This document shows, piece after piece, positions 63,979 to 64,000 of a stretch of DNA of 64,000 bases; position 1 is the first letter of the stretch, and each line of letters starts with the position of its first letter. The stretch covers positions 57,171,741 through 57,235,740 of the forward strand of contig CM041465.1 in assembly GCA_023213395.1 (NCBI GenBank), in the 5' to 3' direction. The notes below the pieces were generated by a model that was given only the letters and a program-made list of their open reading frames with translations, did no database searches and was not told the DNA's origin. The translations under genes were made by a program, and so were the position numbers. The stretch comes from Cycas panzhihuaensis (lineage: Eukaryota; Cycadophyta).

Positions 63979-64000
63979 CCGCGGGGCTTGTCCCGGCTTT

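Larger units (their letters stand above)
60077..64000 (+). mobile_element. L1-type LINE, 5'-truncated, with C-terminal RNase H
   Basis: ORF2-like coding runs from the middle of the endonuclease domain through RT, zinc-binding segment and RNase H to a stop at 63976-63978. The 5' edge at 60077 lies inside the Copia C LTR. 5' truncation is usual for target-primed reverse transcription. The 3' end and poly(A) are outside the window. Confidence 0.88.

Overview
The window is repeat-dense nuclear DNA of a seed plant with a large genome. All recognisable coding sequence comes from plant-type transposable elements: Gypsy Tat-like elements and chromoviruses, Copia elements, and an L1-type LINE with a terminal RNase H. 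The one exception is a short remnant of an intron-containing host aminotransferase gene. The copies are old, with many in-frame stops (several look like CpG or TGG decay) and frameshifts. There are no bacterial operons, rRNA, tRNA genes or CRISPR arrays. Element age and nesting suggest a gymnosperm or another slow-deleting genome, but the species cannot be determined from sequence alone.

Layout. 1-9.57 kb: GC-richer DNA holding a decayed Tat-like Gypsy pol (RT, RNase H, integrase, + strand), then a multi-exon antisense gene (5039 to 3250) with a plant-mobile-domain-like N-terminus, an acidic middle and a coiled-coil tail, then a second RNase H-like fragment on +. 9.57-12.7 kb: a chromovirus integrase fragment cut by a Copia 3' end, which is fused to the 5' end of a different Gypsy element. 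13.4-14.4 kb: a LINE ORF1 remnant. 14.7-41.3 kb: a nested stack. Gypsy D (minus) holds Copia A1 (16568-23191, target duplication ATCAA) inside its integrase and Copia A2 (plus, from 25626) inside its 5' LTR. A2 holds Gypsy E (27597-30574, duplication ATTTT) and Copia A3 (32163-39351, duplication GAAGA). 43233-52725: a Gypsy element B complete from LTR to LTR (duplication CATGG), with a third ORF between integrase and the 3' LTR. 52.7-55.8 kb: mostly unrecognised DNA with two exons of a PLP aminotransferase. 56132-60076: Copia C, internally deleted, whose 5' LTR is cut by a 5'-truncated LINE that runs to the window end.

How it fits together. Four elements (A1, C, D, E) have independently lost their reverse-transcriptase region while keeping LTRs, primer site and gag, so they look like non-autonomous derivatives. 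The Copia family (A1, A2, A3, C) shares an unusual cis-architecture: three inverted repeats in the LTR upstream of a TATA box, and a very long non-coding leader with a conserved hairpin, a repeated motif and a palindrome. The strongest candidates for something not well described are the antisense mobile-domain gene inside the Tat-like element, the extra ORF of element B, and the conserved Copia LTR/leader architecture.
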